A stretch of DNA of 64,000 bases from Alkalihalobacillus sp. YIM B00296 (GTDB lineage Bacteria > Bacillota > Bacilli > Bacillales > Fictibacillaceae): NCBI RefSeq assembly GCF_020179385.1, contig NZ_JAIBLJ010000010.1, positions 1 to 64,000 of the forward strand, in the 5' to 3' direction. Both the position numbers and the translations under genes were made by a program. Below are positions 35,136-43,822 of this stretch, in pieces. Under the pieces are notes generated by a model. It was not told the origin of the DNA. It searched no databases and worked only from the letters and a program-made list of their open reading frames with translations. Numbering within the stretch: the first letter of the stretch is position 1; each line of letters opens with the position of its first letter.

Positions 35136-36680
35136 TTATTTGAATACTGGGTCTTTGAATTGGGCGAGCTTTTCTAATGATGATTTTTCTATATCGTGGT
35201 GCAAACTGTTCCCGTGAGAATCCATGGTTACGACTGCTGTGAAGCCTTCTACCTGCAGATGCCACATCGCTTCCGGGATACCGAATTCGAGGAGATCGAC
35301 TCCGTTTACCTTCTTAATGCATTCTGCATAATATTGCGCTGCACCGCCGATTGCATTCAAGTAGACACCGCCATGCTCTTCCAACGCCTTCAGGGTCTTC
35401 GGCCCCATACCTCCTTTTCCAATGACTGCACGGATGCCGAATTTCTTCATGATGTCACCCTGGTAAGGTTCTTCCCGGATACTTGTTGTTGGTCCTGCAG
35501 CCTTGACATGATACTCACCATTCGAATCCTTCATAATGACTGGACCACAATGATAGATGATTTGACCATTCAAGTCGATCGGAGCATCATTGCTCATCAG
35601 GTGCTTATGGATTGCATCACGTCCAGTATGCATAACCCCGTTTATACGCACGACATCACCGACTCGCAATTCACGGATTTTTTCTTCCGTGATCGGTGCT
35701 TCAAGCACAACCTCACGAACTTCATTCTTCTCTTCAAGCGCAGCTGCAGCCTTTTCCATTTCTTTTTTGAAATCGACCTTTTCACCGTCCTGATAGAACC
35801 ACTCCAGAATCTCACCCTTATTCGGATCAAGCTTGAATCCGAGACGACGATACGCCCAGCAGTTGTATGCAACGGACACGAAGAAGCTTGCAGGAATACG
35901 GTTCATAACACCGACTTTACAACCTAGTAGTGTCGTCTCTCCGCCAAAGCCCATAGTTCCGATCCCGAGCTCATTGGCATTATCCATGACGTATTCTTCA
36001 AGCTTGCGAAGGTCTTCGTTCGGATTGACATCTTCTACAGAACGGAAGAGTTGATCTTTAGCAAGCTCGTAACCTGACGTCCGATCGCCGCCGATTCCGA
36101 TTCCGATAAAGCCAGCGCTGCACCCTTGTCCTTGCGCTTGATAGACAGAGTGCATGATACACTTACGGATCCCGTCCAAGTCACGTCCAGCGCGTCCAAG
36201 GCCTTCTAATTCAGTAGGCAGGCTGTATTGGATATTCTTATTTTCACAGCCTCCACCTTTCAGGATCAGCCTTGCATCGATGTAATCCTTTTCCCACTGC
36301 TCGAATTTGATGACAGGCGTCCCTGGTCCGAGATTGTCACCGCTGTTCGCACCAGTCAACGAATCGACCGAGTTCGGGCGAAGCTTCGTATTCTCTGTCG
36401 CTTGCTTGATCGCTTCTATGATTGCATCCTTTATTTTCAGCTGATTCACACCAACCGGCACTTTCACTTTGAATGTCGGCAGACCTGTATCCTGGCAGAT
36501 CGGCGAGACATTTTCATCAGCCTTTAAAATGTTTTCAGTGATCGTATCGAGTGACATCGCTGCCCGAGTCCCGGCATTTTCCTGGGCTTTTGCTTTTGCA
36601 ATAGAGCGGCGTACATCCTTCGGTAAATTGGTCGACGTCTCAACAATCAACTCGTACATGCTGTCTTTCAGTTTTTCCAT
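35136..36680 (-). CDS. Class I fumarate hydratase (fused alpha/beta)
   Basis: A 514-residue Fe-S hydrolyase interconverting fumarate and malate. The N-terminal alpha domain (about 1-290) carries candidate cluster cysteines in ICQDTGLP, GQGCSAG and LLGCKVG. The C-terminal beta domain has RINGVMHTGRDAIHKH, HCGPV, AAGPTTSIREEPY and GKGGMGPKTLKAL. Both domains are fused in one chain as in FumA. The start at 36680 is chosen at MEKLKDSM after GGGG; a TTG at 36716 behind GGAG is possible. The B. subtilis reference genome has only a class II fumarase, so this is an addition in the synteny block. Confidence 0.92.
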   Translation of the reverse strand: MEKLKDSMYELIVETSTNLPKDVRRSIAKAKAQENAGTRAAMSLDTITENILKADENVSPICQDTGLPTFKVKVPVGVNQLKIKDAIIEAIKQATENTKLRPNSVDSLTGANSGDNLGPGTPVIKFEQWEKDYIDARLILKGGGCENKNIQYSLPTELEGLGRAGRDLDGIRKCIMHSVYQAQGQGCSAGFIGIGIGGDRTSGYELAKDQLFRSVEDVNPNEDLRKLEEYVMDNANELGIGTMGFGGETTLLGCKVGVMNRIPASFFVSVAYNCWAYRRLGFKLDPNKGEILEWFYQDGEKVDFKKEMEKAAAALEEKNEVREVVLEAPITEEKIRELRVGDVVRINGVMHTGRDAIHKHLMSNDAPIDLNGQIIYHCGPVIMKDSNGEYHVKAAGPTTSIREEPYQGDIMKKFGIRAVIGKGGMGPKTLKALEEHGGVYLNAIGGAAQYYAECIKKVNGVDLLEFGIPEAMWHLQVEGFTAVVTMDSHGNSLHHDIEKSSLEKLAQFKDPVFK

Positions 36681-36767
36681 TTCCCCAGTGTCCCCTTTAT
36701 GAATATTTTCACACAAGATGAAAGGCTCCTCCTCCCCAACATCCCGATGGAATGATGAATTTTAGAA

Positions 36768-37095
36768 AGGCTCTGTTAAACGCAAAATTCACTCACTTTC
36801 CGCAGGATGGAGGAAAAGCGGAAGAGACCCGCTTTTTAGTCACGAAGGCCACTGGAAGTCCGACGAGGAGGCTCGAACCAAACAAAGTTCGGTTCTGCGT
36901 GGGTAACTTCTTAAGTAGTACTTCAATGTATCGACCGCCTCAGGAAGTTTGATGAAGTGAGCCAAGTGGTTGGGCGATGAGCTGGACATCACTTCTATGC
37001 ATCCTTACTGTGAGTCTTCGCCTGGCTCTCTAACCGCAGGAGTGTCGCGAAATTTCGCTTAAGAACATTTTCAACATTACTATTAACAAAGCCCT
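36768..37095. mobile_element. MITE-like element containing a repeat family B fragment
   Basis: In the 470-bp gap upstream of fumarase, AAAGGCTCTGTTAAA (about 36769) is matched in inverse by ATTAACAAAGCCCTC (about 37082), like transposon ends. Between them lies a family B repeat (GGAAAAGCGGAAG through GAGCTGGACAT, 36822-36990) interrupted by about 60 bp of extra sequence. No transposase frame is present. Confidence 0.5.
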
Positions 37096-37187
37096 CAGAA
37101 AAAAACTTATTGAAAGCGGAAACATAATACGTTAACTATATTTCCAGTATAACAAATTGTTCGGTTAAATTCCTTTTCTATCGACTC

Positions 37188-37373
37188 TTACTCCCAATTG
37201 TAGCGGAATTGCTTGCATTTCTGTTCAAGCTCATCCAACATGGCGATGATCTGATCGATTTCTTCAATTCCAGCCGTTTCAGGATCAATCGTATCCAATA
37301 CTTTAAGGAGCATATCGATTCTCTTCTGGATATAATCCATCTGTAATGATTTATCGTTTACGGCATTACCCAT
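37188..37373 (-). CDS. SE1561-like small helical protein
   Basis: A 61-residue protein, MGNAVNDKSLQMDYIQKRID and then a heptad-like helix (LLKVLDTIDPETAGIEEIDQ) ending CKQFRYNWE. It resembles the small SE1561 family of Bacilli. AAGGAG precedes the ATG at 37373; the frame is open 33 codons further without a ribosome site. Function unknown. Confidence 0.75.
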   Translation of the reverse strand: MGNAVNDKSLQMDYIQKRIDMLLKVLDTIDPETAGIEEIDQIIAMLDELEQKCKQFRYNWE

Positions 37374-37527
37374 ATAAAAGGTCTCCTTTCTTAATCCAAT
37401 CATATGATAACAGATTATTAAAAGGCGTTGGTGATTACCTGTCTTTACTATCGCTTTACAAAAGTAAGTCAAAACCTTACACTAAAAGTTATAGAATAGT
37501 TTTAAACCCAATTCGAGGTGATGTTGG

Positions 37528-37845
37528 ATGAATTATGAATGCATGTGCCCGAAATACGAAGCAGCCATCGAAATCATCGGCAAAAAGTGGACAGGTCTGA
37601 TCATTCGTGTTTTGCTTTCTGGACCTAAACGGTTTAAAGATATAAAAAAACAAATTCCTGATATGAGTGACAGAATGCTGACTGAGCGTATGAAAGAACT
37701 TGAAGCTGTCGGCATTGTAAAACGGGAGGTCTATCCTGAAACACCTGTCCGGATCGAATACACATTAACAGATAAAGGAATTTCACTTAAGGACGTCATA
37801 AATGAAATCCAGCGTTGGAGTGATGACTGGGTGGAAATGGAATAG
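37528..37845 (+). CDS. HxlR family transcriptional regulator
   Basis: A 105-residue winged-helix regulator of the HxlR (DUF24) family. It has the N-terminal CMCPKYEAAIEIIGKKWTGLIIRVLL, the recognition region ISDMSDRMLTERMKELE-like (PDMSDRMLTERMKEL) and the wing RIEYTLTDKG. Cys5 and Cys7 lie where HxlR proteins carry the redox or aldehyde-sensing Cys. GAGGTGAT precedes the ATG. No adjacent divergent target gene is obvious. Confidence 0.92.
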   Translation: MNYECMCPKYEAAIEIIGKKWTGLIIRVLLSGPKRFKDIKKQIPDMSDRMLTERMKELEAVGIVKREVYPETPVRIEYTLTDKGISLKDVINEIQRWSDDWVEME

Positions 37846-37857
37846 ACTCAGGATAGA

Positions 37858-37895
37858 TAAAAGGGGCCACTTTCAAGTGTCAGCCCCTTTATTTT
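37858..37895. terminator. Terminator between hxlR-type gene and yfkD
   Basis: AAAAGGGGCCAC / GTGTCAGCCCCTTT with flanking A- and T-rich runs; can serve both converging genes. Confidence 0.85.
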
Positions 37896-37911
37896 GTGCT
37901 TATTTTCCATT

Positions 37912-38703
37912 TTAATTTGTCATATTGAACCTTAGCGAAATGTAATCCTGAACTGGGATCCATGCACCGATTCCTTGATGGGTTACATTCTTCACTTCAA
38001 TACTCTTCTTGCTTCCCTTCAAGTTGATGAAGACTTCACCGTATGTGACCCTTCCTTTTTCGTTTACAGCAGGAACGTATCCATACAAGTAACCTACCTT
38101 CTTTGGAGGGATGTTATAAACGTTCTCTTTCTTCGTTCCTCTTCCAATGATCGTTGTAAATGAAAGAGGAAGACCTGTTTTTTGTGAAGCCTTGATCATC
38201 ATCATCTTCTGGACATCCTCAGGGCTCTCGATCTGAGCGGTCAAACCTCCAGATACCTTCTTTTCATTTTCTTGATTGAATTGAAGCTGAGAAACCACTT
38301 TACCGCCCCGGTTGTTCAATTGGTTGACATTCACTTTTTGATATTCCCAGTTCACATTCGTTTCAGCTGATTCATAATTCAATGGCCATTGACCTAAATA
38401 GATTTTGGCACGATAACCTATCGCAGCTTTTGAAGGTGAAATGCTGGATTCATTAAAGAGACGGATAAGTTCCGGATTCTCGATTTTGATATCGGTTGTC
38501 GAGAACATTTGCTCTGTAAGCTGACTAGGTTGTAAATCAGGTAGGTCCTGCGTTGCATTTGGATAGGTGTTTTCTTTAGAAATCGATACCGTCGAATTTG
38601 GAACCGCAATCCTCTCGGAACTCTTCGCTTTTTCTGCGGATAATGCCTGATCTGGCCATAGTAACAGCCCTAAACAGACGATCAAAATACCCAACTTTCT
38701 CAT
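37912..38703 (-). CDS. yfkD: YfkD family exported protein
   Basis: A 263-residue protein resembling B. subtilis YfkD. The signal peptide MRKLGILIVCLGLLLWPDQALSA-like (cleavage near ALSA) indicates export. The mature protein is beta-rich with no motif I can assign. The start at 38703 follows GGAG by 8 nt. Two palindromes with CAAACRTTTG cores lie 110-175 bp upstream, the same pair as before the N-hydroxylase gene at 61.8 kb. Function unknown. Confidence 0.86.
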   Translation of the reverse strand: MRKLGILIVCLGLLLWPDQALSAEKAKSSERIAVPNSTVSISKENTYPNATQDLPDLQPSQLTEQMFSTTDIKIENPELIRLFNESSISPSKAAIGYRAKIYLGQWPLNYESAETNVNWEYQKVNVNQLNNRGGKVVSQLQFNQENEKKVSGGLTAQIESPEDVQKMMMIKASQKTGLPLSFTTIIGRGTKKENVYNIPPKKVGYLYGYVPAVNEKGRVTYGEVFINLKGSKKSIEVKNVTHQGIGAWIPVQDYISLRFNMTN

Positions 38704-38810
38704 CGGACATGCTCCTTTCTTACCTTTATTTTTTTCCACTCGGGATAAAATCTGCATGCCAAATTTTTCATGTATGCAATAGAAGAGAAATTCCTACTCT
38801 AAAAGTTTCA

Positions 38811-38877
38811 AACAAACGTTTGATTGAATGTAAATTTCCATGCTGATGCTATATCAAAAGGCATCAAACATTTGATT
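38811..38877. promoter_or_regulatory. Paired palindromic operators, locus 1 (upstream of yfkD)
   Basis: AACAAACGTTTGATTGAA (core 38813-38822) and ATCAAACATTTGATT (core 38865-38874) are spaced 52 bp centre to centre. An equivalent pair with 56-bp spacing is found at 61893-61966. Confidence 0.5.
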
Positions 38878-38903
38878 AACGATTTACAATGATTGTCGAA
38901 TGC

Positions 38904-39503
38904 CTAAGCTTCCTCGATCAATCGCCAAGATAACACCGAAATATCATCAGGATACCCCTGGTCCTCCAGGAAAGTCCGGACCATTTTCAATGCACCGTCC
39001 GGGACCACGATTGCTGCAATCTCCTTTTTTTCAAAAACAAAGTCACCAATGTTCCGCCACTCCCTTTCCCGATAAAACGTATGCCCTTCCCTCGGATGGA
39101 AGTCGGTGATTTTTATAAAATCCATCAACGGGTGCTCCTCTCTCAACAGGTTGTCCTTTGATTCATGGACTGACGACACGTAACAAACCGGCAAAAAGAC
39201 GTCGTGGACTGCCTCCGCTTTAAACCCGATTGCAGCTCTCCCGTAGTACACAGCGTGCTCCACCAAATCTTTGAACGGGATATCAGTCGTACTGCAGAAT
39301 GCGTTTGTCTTATAAGGACCCACCTGCTCCTGGCTGGTTGCTTTCAATCGTTGCGACTTTAAAATCTTCAATAGGATATCGACAGATTCTTTTTCTGATT
39401 TCGGCTTGCTCCTTTTCAGCAATTCATCTGGACTCAGCACTTGTACATCGCCTTTTGGTGAACCGGTGAAATGCCAGTAGATCCTCGAATAATATCGCTG
39501 CAT
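38904..39503 (-). CDS. AbiGi-like (abortive-infection antitoxin family) protein
   Basis: A 199-residue soluble protein. The pattern YWHFTGS near the start, FCSTTDIPFKDLVEHAVYYGRAAIGFKAE in the middle and FYREREWRNIGDFVF with IAAIVVPD towards the end fits AbiGi/DUF2971-like proteins annotated as abortive phage-resistance antitoxins. No AbiGii-like toxin or other defence gene is adjacent. The ATG directly follows the T-run of the MATE terminator, and its Shine-Dalgarno (GAGGGGTG) lies inside the 3' arm of that hairpin. Family assignment is from pattern recall, so moderate. Confidence 0.6.
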   Translation of the reverse strand: MQRYYSRIYWHFTGSPKGDVQVLSPDELLKRSKPKSEKESVDILLKILKSQRLKATSQEQVGPYKTNAFCSTTDIPFKDLVEHAVYYGRAAIGFKAEAVHDVFLPVCYVSSVHESKDNLLREEHPLMDFIKITDFHPREGHTFYREREWRNIGDFVFEKKEIAAIVVPDGALKMVRTFLEDQGYPDDISVLSWRLIEEA

Positions 39504-39504
39504 A

Positions 39505-39545
39505 AAAAAACACCCCTCTGTCAGGACTTCCTAACAGAAGGGTGT
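39505..39545 (-). terminator. Terminator after the MATE gene, overlapping the next ribosome site
   Basis: On the minus strand ACACCCTTCTGTTAGG / CCTGACAGAGGGGTGT plus TTTTTTT, then ATG of the AbiGi-like gene. Confidence 0.88.
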
Positions 39546-39573
39546 GCATCTTCACTGTATTTAATGTGTAATG

Positions 39574-40917
39574 TCAATTTTCGTTTTCAAAAATCTCAAT
39601 CTCACGCCACTTGCCAAATTTATAATAACCGTAAGCAACAACACTACTAATGACAAAGCTCATCCCAATTCCAAATGCGATGCCATCTTCACCTAACCAC
39701 CTTGAAAAAAGATAGGTCGACGGAACACGAAGGACCCAGAATGAAATCAGGTTAAGAATCAGGATCTGAACCATTGCACCCGCAGCCCGCACAATTCCAT
39801 TCAAGACAAAATTGATTCCCAGGAATGGGTAAAAGAAGGCGACACTCTTCAAATAGGTTGTCCCAAAAGCAATCGTTTCCTTGTCACTGACGAATAAACG
39901 GATCAATCCTTCAGCGAAAATAAATGCAAACAAACTGATCGAGAAGGAAACCCCCAGGATAAGATAGATTCCGTTTTTGGAAATCGCCTCGACTCGATCC
40001 CATGAACGAATCCCGATATTCTGGCCTGCCATACTGTTCACGGCTGAACCTAAGGTGAACGCGGGGAGCATGATAATACTGTCGATTCGCTGGGCAGCTC
40101 CGAAACCAGCGACTACATCGGCTCCAAAATGGGCTACGATTCCCATGATCGCAGCAACTCCTCCAGAAATCGCCATCATCTGAAGTCCTGACGGAAAACC
40201 GAGCTTGAATAGTGTAAAAAAGTAAAACCTTGATGGCACATACGGCATGACGAACGGGACATTTGCTCTCCATACCGAATAGATAAGCCCATAAATAAAT
40301 GCAAAACCTTGAGAAACGATCGTGGCGTATGCCGCACCTATGATCCCCATATCAAAGACCCAGATAAAAAGCGGATCGAGGATCGTATTCAGGACAACCG
40401 CCATGAATACGAACCGGACCGGTGTTTTACTATCGCCAAGTGCCCGAAGTACCGTTCCGATAAAATTATAACCGAACAAAAATAGGATCCCTAGAAAATT
40501 GACCTGCAGATAGCTGTGGGCTAACGGGAAAATTTCTTCAGGTGTTCCGAGCAGCTCCAACAGCCAGCCTGATAGAAAGAAGCCGATAACACCTAAAGTC
40601 AAGGCCATGATACCCAGCACAAAGACGAAAGCATTCAACGATTCCCTCAAGCCTTCTTCATCGTCTGCACCTTTCTTTTGCGAAATGACGGTCAAGGAAG
40701 CGCTGTTCACCCCGATTATGAACGAGAGGATGGTGAAAATCAACGTGGCAGAAATCGAAATCGCACCTAAGGCATCTGAACCCAAAAGATTACCGACCCA
40801 CAAACTATCGATGAATTGGAAAGATGTTTGCAGGATGTTCGTAAGGAAAATCGGCATAGAGAAAACAATCATCTGTTTCGGAATTGGACCTTTTGTAAAA
40901 TCCATTTGTACAGCCAT
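39574..40917 (-). CDS. MATE family efflux transporter
   Basis: A 447-residue membrane protein with 12 predicted helices in two homologous halves. Typical MATE features are FTKGPIPKQMIVFSMPIFLTNILQTSFQ at the N-terminus, IDSLWVGNLLGSDALGAIS, and LRALGDSKTPVRF after helix 4. It would export cationic compounds using Na+ or H+. AGGTGGTGG precedes the ATG. It stands alone with its own terminator. Confidence 0.92.
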   Translation of the reverse strand: MAVQMDFTKGPIPKQMIVFSMPIFLTNILQTSFQFIDSLWVGNLLGSDALGAISISATLIFTILSFIIGVNSASLTVISQKKGADDEEGLRESLNAFVFVLGIMALTLGVIGFFLSGWLLELLGTPEEIFPLAHSYLQVNFLGILFLFGYNFIGTVLRALGDSKTPVRFVFMAVVLNTILDPLFIWVFDMGIIGAAYATIVSQGFAFIYGLIYSVWRANVPFVMPYVPSRFYFFTLFKLGFPSGLQMMAISGGVAAIMGIVAHFGADVVAGFGAAQRIDSIIMLPAFTLGSAVNSMAGQNIGIRSWDRVEAISKNGIYLILGVSFSISLFAFIFAEGLIRLFVSDKETIAFGTTYLKSVAFFYPFLGINFVLNGIVRAAGAMVQILILNLISFWVLRVPSTYLFSRWLGEDGIAFGIGMSFVISSVVAYGYYKFGKWREIEIFENEN

Positions 40918-40962
40918 CGTTCCACCACCTTCTCTTGCCTCTTCATATTGAAAAGCACCCCT

Positions 40963-41574
40963 TTAAATATGGAGTGCCTTCCGAAGTTTGACAAATGTAA
41001 TTTTCCCATTATAGACCCGATCTAAAACCTGTGTCCCGAGCCACTGGGTACATATCGCGAACAAGAAAATCCACCAGCCAATCACAAATGCGGTAAGGAA
41101 AAAAATCACCCCATTGATCCAGAACATCATTTGGCCAGGTGCACGCTTGAACACATTCGCGAAGATCTGGGCCAAAATCGCCATACCACCTGAGGAGGCC
41201 CCGTTTTTAAACAGAATACCGACACCAATCCCGAAAAGGCATGCTCCAAAGACAAGATCGATCCATGGAATCGAAATTGCCCGAGGTAACAGCAATCCGA
41301 TCAAATCAACAGTAAGCGAAGTAACTGTCACTGAAAATATCGTTTTCCCTGCTGAAGTGGCACCGAGGTATTTTAAAGCAGCGAACAACAAAGGGACATT
41401 GACGAGCCATAATGTCCAGCCATGCGGAACGTTCCAAAAGTACTCATTTAAAATAGCGATTCCTGCAGCCCCACCAGACGGAATATGATGAGGAAAAAGA
41501 AACAGCCCCATACCAAGGCCTTGAATGATTGCTCCAATTGTTAAATAGATGAACGTCCTTACTCTTGGACCCAT
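40963..41574 (-). CDS. YitT/YczE-type membrane protein
   Basis: A 203-residue protein with about five or six helices. It has the family's first helix IQGLGMGLFLFPHHIPSGGAAGIAILN and later GVGILFKNGASSGGMAILAQIF. It lacks the C-terminal DUF2179 domain of full YitT proteins. Its start overlaps the end of the OsmC-family gene by 16 nt, so the two are co-translated. Function unknown. Confidence 0.86.
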   Translation of the reverse strand: MGPRVRTFIYLTIGAIIQGLGMGLFLFPHHIPSGGAAGIAILNEYFWNVPHGWTLWLVNVPLLFAALKYLGATSAGKTIFSVTVTSLTVDLIGLLLPRAISIPWIDLVFGACLFGIGVGILFKNGASSGGMAILAQIFANVFKRAPGQMMFWINGVIFFLTAFVIGWWIFLFAICTQWLGTQVLDRVYNGKITFVKLRKALHI

Positions 41575-41945
41575 TTTGCGCTTTCCACAACCTCAATGCT
41601 GTCATGGACCGATTGGACCATTGAACAGTTTTTACGGGTCAGCTGCATCGCCTTCTCGATTTTCTTTTCATTCCAATCCGAAGTCTTGATATGAAAAGTA
41701 AGTTCGATTCTCTCTATACGGTTCGCCTTTGCCTCGTTCCGTACGACATGAGCCCTCACAGTGATATCTTCAAAAGGGTAGCGCATTTTCTCCAATACTT
41801 TTCGTAACACTCCACCGCTGCATACAGCTACCGATGAGACAAGTAGTTGATAGGGACGGAAGCCATACTCCTCGTTCCCGGAGATATCGAGCTTACCGTA
41901 TTCAAATTCAGTCGTGAAACCGCCCTCAGTCATGTTAAATTCCAT
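41559..41945 (-). CDS. OsmC family protein
   Basis: A 128-residue OsmC/Ohr-fold protein. It has RPYQLLVSSVAVCSGGVLRKVLEKMR with the first conserved Cys and RKNCSMVQSVHDSIEV with the second, the thiol pair used for hydroperoxide reduction. Start ATG at 41945 with AGGAG 8 nt upstream; a GTG at 41954 overlaps the Shine-Dalgarno. It is transcribed ahead of the YitT-type gene. Probable organic-hydroperoxide detoxification, but many OsmC-like proteins are uncharacterised. Confidence 0.88.
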   Translation of the reverse strand: MEFNMTEGGFTTEFEYGKLDISGNEEYGFRPYQLLVSSVAVCSGGVLRKVLEKMRYPFEDITVRAHVVRNEAKANRIERIELTFHIKTSDWNEKKIEKAMQLTRKNCSMVQSVHDSIEVVESAKWVQE

Positions 41946-42077
41946 TTCCAGCACTCCTGACCTCTCATAGAAGATTGTACTCTGATATAATATATAAAGG
42001 ATTTTTTAGAATTTAAGTGGATTAAAGAATAGACCAATATATAAAAATGTACCAACTTATGAAAGGAAGTACAAGTT

Positions 42078-43247
42078 ATGCGTTCCGCCCGTTATCGTTT
42101 CATCGTTCTGATCGCCGTCGTTTTCGTTTCCGGATTTGCACAGGGATTATTGCTGCCCCTGCTCGCTATACTGCTTGAAAGGGCAGGAGTTTCATCAAGC
42201 GTTAACGGTCTCAGTGCGTCAGCATTTTATATCGGCATCTTACTTATCTCACCTTTTATTGAAAAACCATTACATAGATTCGGCTATAAAAGGCTGATCA
42301 TTACCGGTATAGCGTTGACATGTGTATCCATGCTCATCTTGCCGCTGTGGCAAGCGATCTGGTTCTGGTTCATACTCCGTGTCCTCATCGGGATCGGGGA
42401 CCATATTTTCCATTTTGCTACACAGGTATGGCTTACGTCCATGAGCACTGAAAAAAGACGGGGACGGAACATTGCGATCTATGGTGTTTCATTCGGACTA
42501 GGTTTCGGTATTGGACCAGTCATGACAAGGCTTGTCGAAATCCATCAGGCACTGCCCTTCATCATTGCGGCAGCCTTATGTGTCCTTTCTTTATCCTTCC
42601 TTATAAGGATTGACAACGAATATCCAGAAAACATTACGACACCGGATGTTCAAAGCACCTGGAAAAGGTATGGAAAAGTTTTCAGGATGTCCTGGGCGGG
42701 GTTGCTTGGAACGTTCGGATATGGATTTATTGAAACAGCCGTCCATAGTAATTTCCCGGTGTATGCCATCCGTCAAGGGCTTGGCATCGAAGCTGTCTCA
42801 ATCCTTTTGCCAGCCTTCGCGGTCGGCGCTCTCGTTTTCCAAGTGCCGCTCGGATTATTAAGCGATCGTTTCGGACGAAAACCGATCCTGGTGATATCAC
42901 TTTTTATTGGTGGCATAAGTTTTTTAGCGATGGCCCTGGATGGTTCACTCGTTTACTTGACGACGATGTTCGTCATTGCCGGTTTATTTCTAGGCTCCTT
43001 ATTTTCGATGGGGATCACTTATATGGCAGACCTTCTTCCAAGAGATTTGCTCCCGGCGGGAAATATTTTAGCTGGTATTTGTTTCAGTCTAGGGAGCATA
43101 TTCGGTCCTTTGATCGGTGGATTTGCCATCCAGTTTTTTAAAGAAGGAAGCATCTATTACACAATCGGAGGAATGATGCTTATCCTGTTCGTCGCCATCA
43201 CCTTTTTCCAGCCGACAGCGGTCACCCAAGTACAGCAAAAGGTTTAA
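42078..43247 (+). CDS. MFS transporter (YfkF-like)
   Basis: A 389-residue 12-helix major facilitator protein. Features are FAQGLLLPLLAILLERAGVSSSVNGLSAS in helix 1-2, IGIGDHIFHFATQVWL, and the motif A-like LLSDRFGRKPIL between helices 8 and 9. Synteny between yfkD and yfkH suggests the YfkF position. AAAGGA precedes the ATG. Substrate unknown. Confidence 0.88.
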   Translation: MRSARYRFIVLIAVVFVSGFAQGLLLPLLAILLERAGVSSSVNGLSASAFYIGILLISPFIEKPLHRFGYKRLIITGIALTCVSMLILPLWQAIWFWFILRVLIGIGDHIFHFATQVWLTSMSTEKRRGRNIAIYGVSFGLGFGIGPVMTRLVEIHQALPFIIAAALCVLSLSFLIRIDNEYPENITTPDVQSTWKRYGKVFRMSWAGLLGTFGYGFIETAVHSNFPVYAIRQGLGIEAVSILLPAFAVGALVFQVPLGLLSDRFGRKPILVISLFIGGISFLAMALDGSLVYLTTMFVIAGLFLGSLFSMGITYMADLLPRDLLPAGNILAGICFSLGSIFGPLIGGFAIQFFKEGSIYYTIGGMMLILFVAITFFQPTAVTQVQQKV

Positions 43248-43376
43248 CCGTTTATCTGCCAAGGTATACTATATTCGAGACAGATAAATTGACGAATGAT
43301 GGTTTAGCTTTTAAAATTGTAATCAGATAATAATCATTTTAATGTGAATAATATAGTTAAAGGAGTCGATTGAACA

Positions 43377-43817
43377 ATGAGATTACGTACTGAAATGCCT
43401 GAATTTGAAGGTGCTACAGAATGGTTGAACGGTGAGGTTTCGAAAGATCAATTAATCGGAGATAAGCCTACTCTTGTCCACTTCTGGTCTGTAAGCTGCC
43501 AGTTGTGTAAGGATGCGATGCCGAACATCAACCAATTCCGTGATGATTATAAAGACGAATTGAATGTGATTGCAGTCCACATGCCTCGTTCAGAAAAAGA
43601 TCTGGATCTGGACCAAATAAAGGATGTAGCTGCAGAACATGGAATTACACAACCAATTTTCGTTGATAACCAGCACAAACTGACAGATGCATATGAAAAT
43701 CAATATGTTCCTGCTTATTATGTATTCGACAGCGAAGGTAAACTTCGACATTTCCAAGCAGGCGGGGATGGAATGAAAATGTTGACCAAGCGTGTCAATC
43801 GGGTACTCGGAAAATGA
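43377..43817 (+). CDS. ykuV: Thiol-disulfide oxidoreductase YkuV
   Basis: A 146-residue cytosolic thioredoxin-fold protein closely resembling B. subtilis YkuV. The start MRLRTEMPEFEGATEWLNGE is followed by HFWSVSCQLCKDAMP with the redox CxxC, IAVHMPRSEKDLD, the cis-Pro region NQYVPAYYVFD and HFQAGGDGMKML. There is no signal peptide. AAAGGAG precedes the ATG. Just upstream GATAATAATCATT (43325-43337) vaguely resembles a Fur/PerR box. It likely reduces disulfides or peroxidised thiols in the cytosol. Confidence 0.92.
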   Translation: MRLRTEMPEFEGATEWLNGEVSKDQLIGDKPTLVHFWSVSCQLCKDAMPNINQFRDDYKDELNVIAVHMPRSEKDLDLDQIKDVAAEHGITQPIFVDNQHKLTDAYENQYVPAYYVFDSEGKLRHFQAGGDGMKMLTKRVNRVLGK

Positions 43818-43822
43818 TACAA

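Noticed and set aside
34909-36702. Long plus-strand frames across the fumarase gene, up to 243 codons.
   Set aside because: Antisense to a clear class I fumarase; no family features.
43325-43337. GATAATAATCATT before ykuV as a Fur or PerR box.
   Set aside because: Only about 11 of 15 positions fit the 7-1-7 Fur or PerR consensus, much poorer than the true PerR box at 2230; mentioned in the gene entry only.
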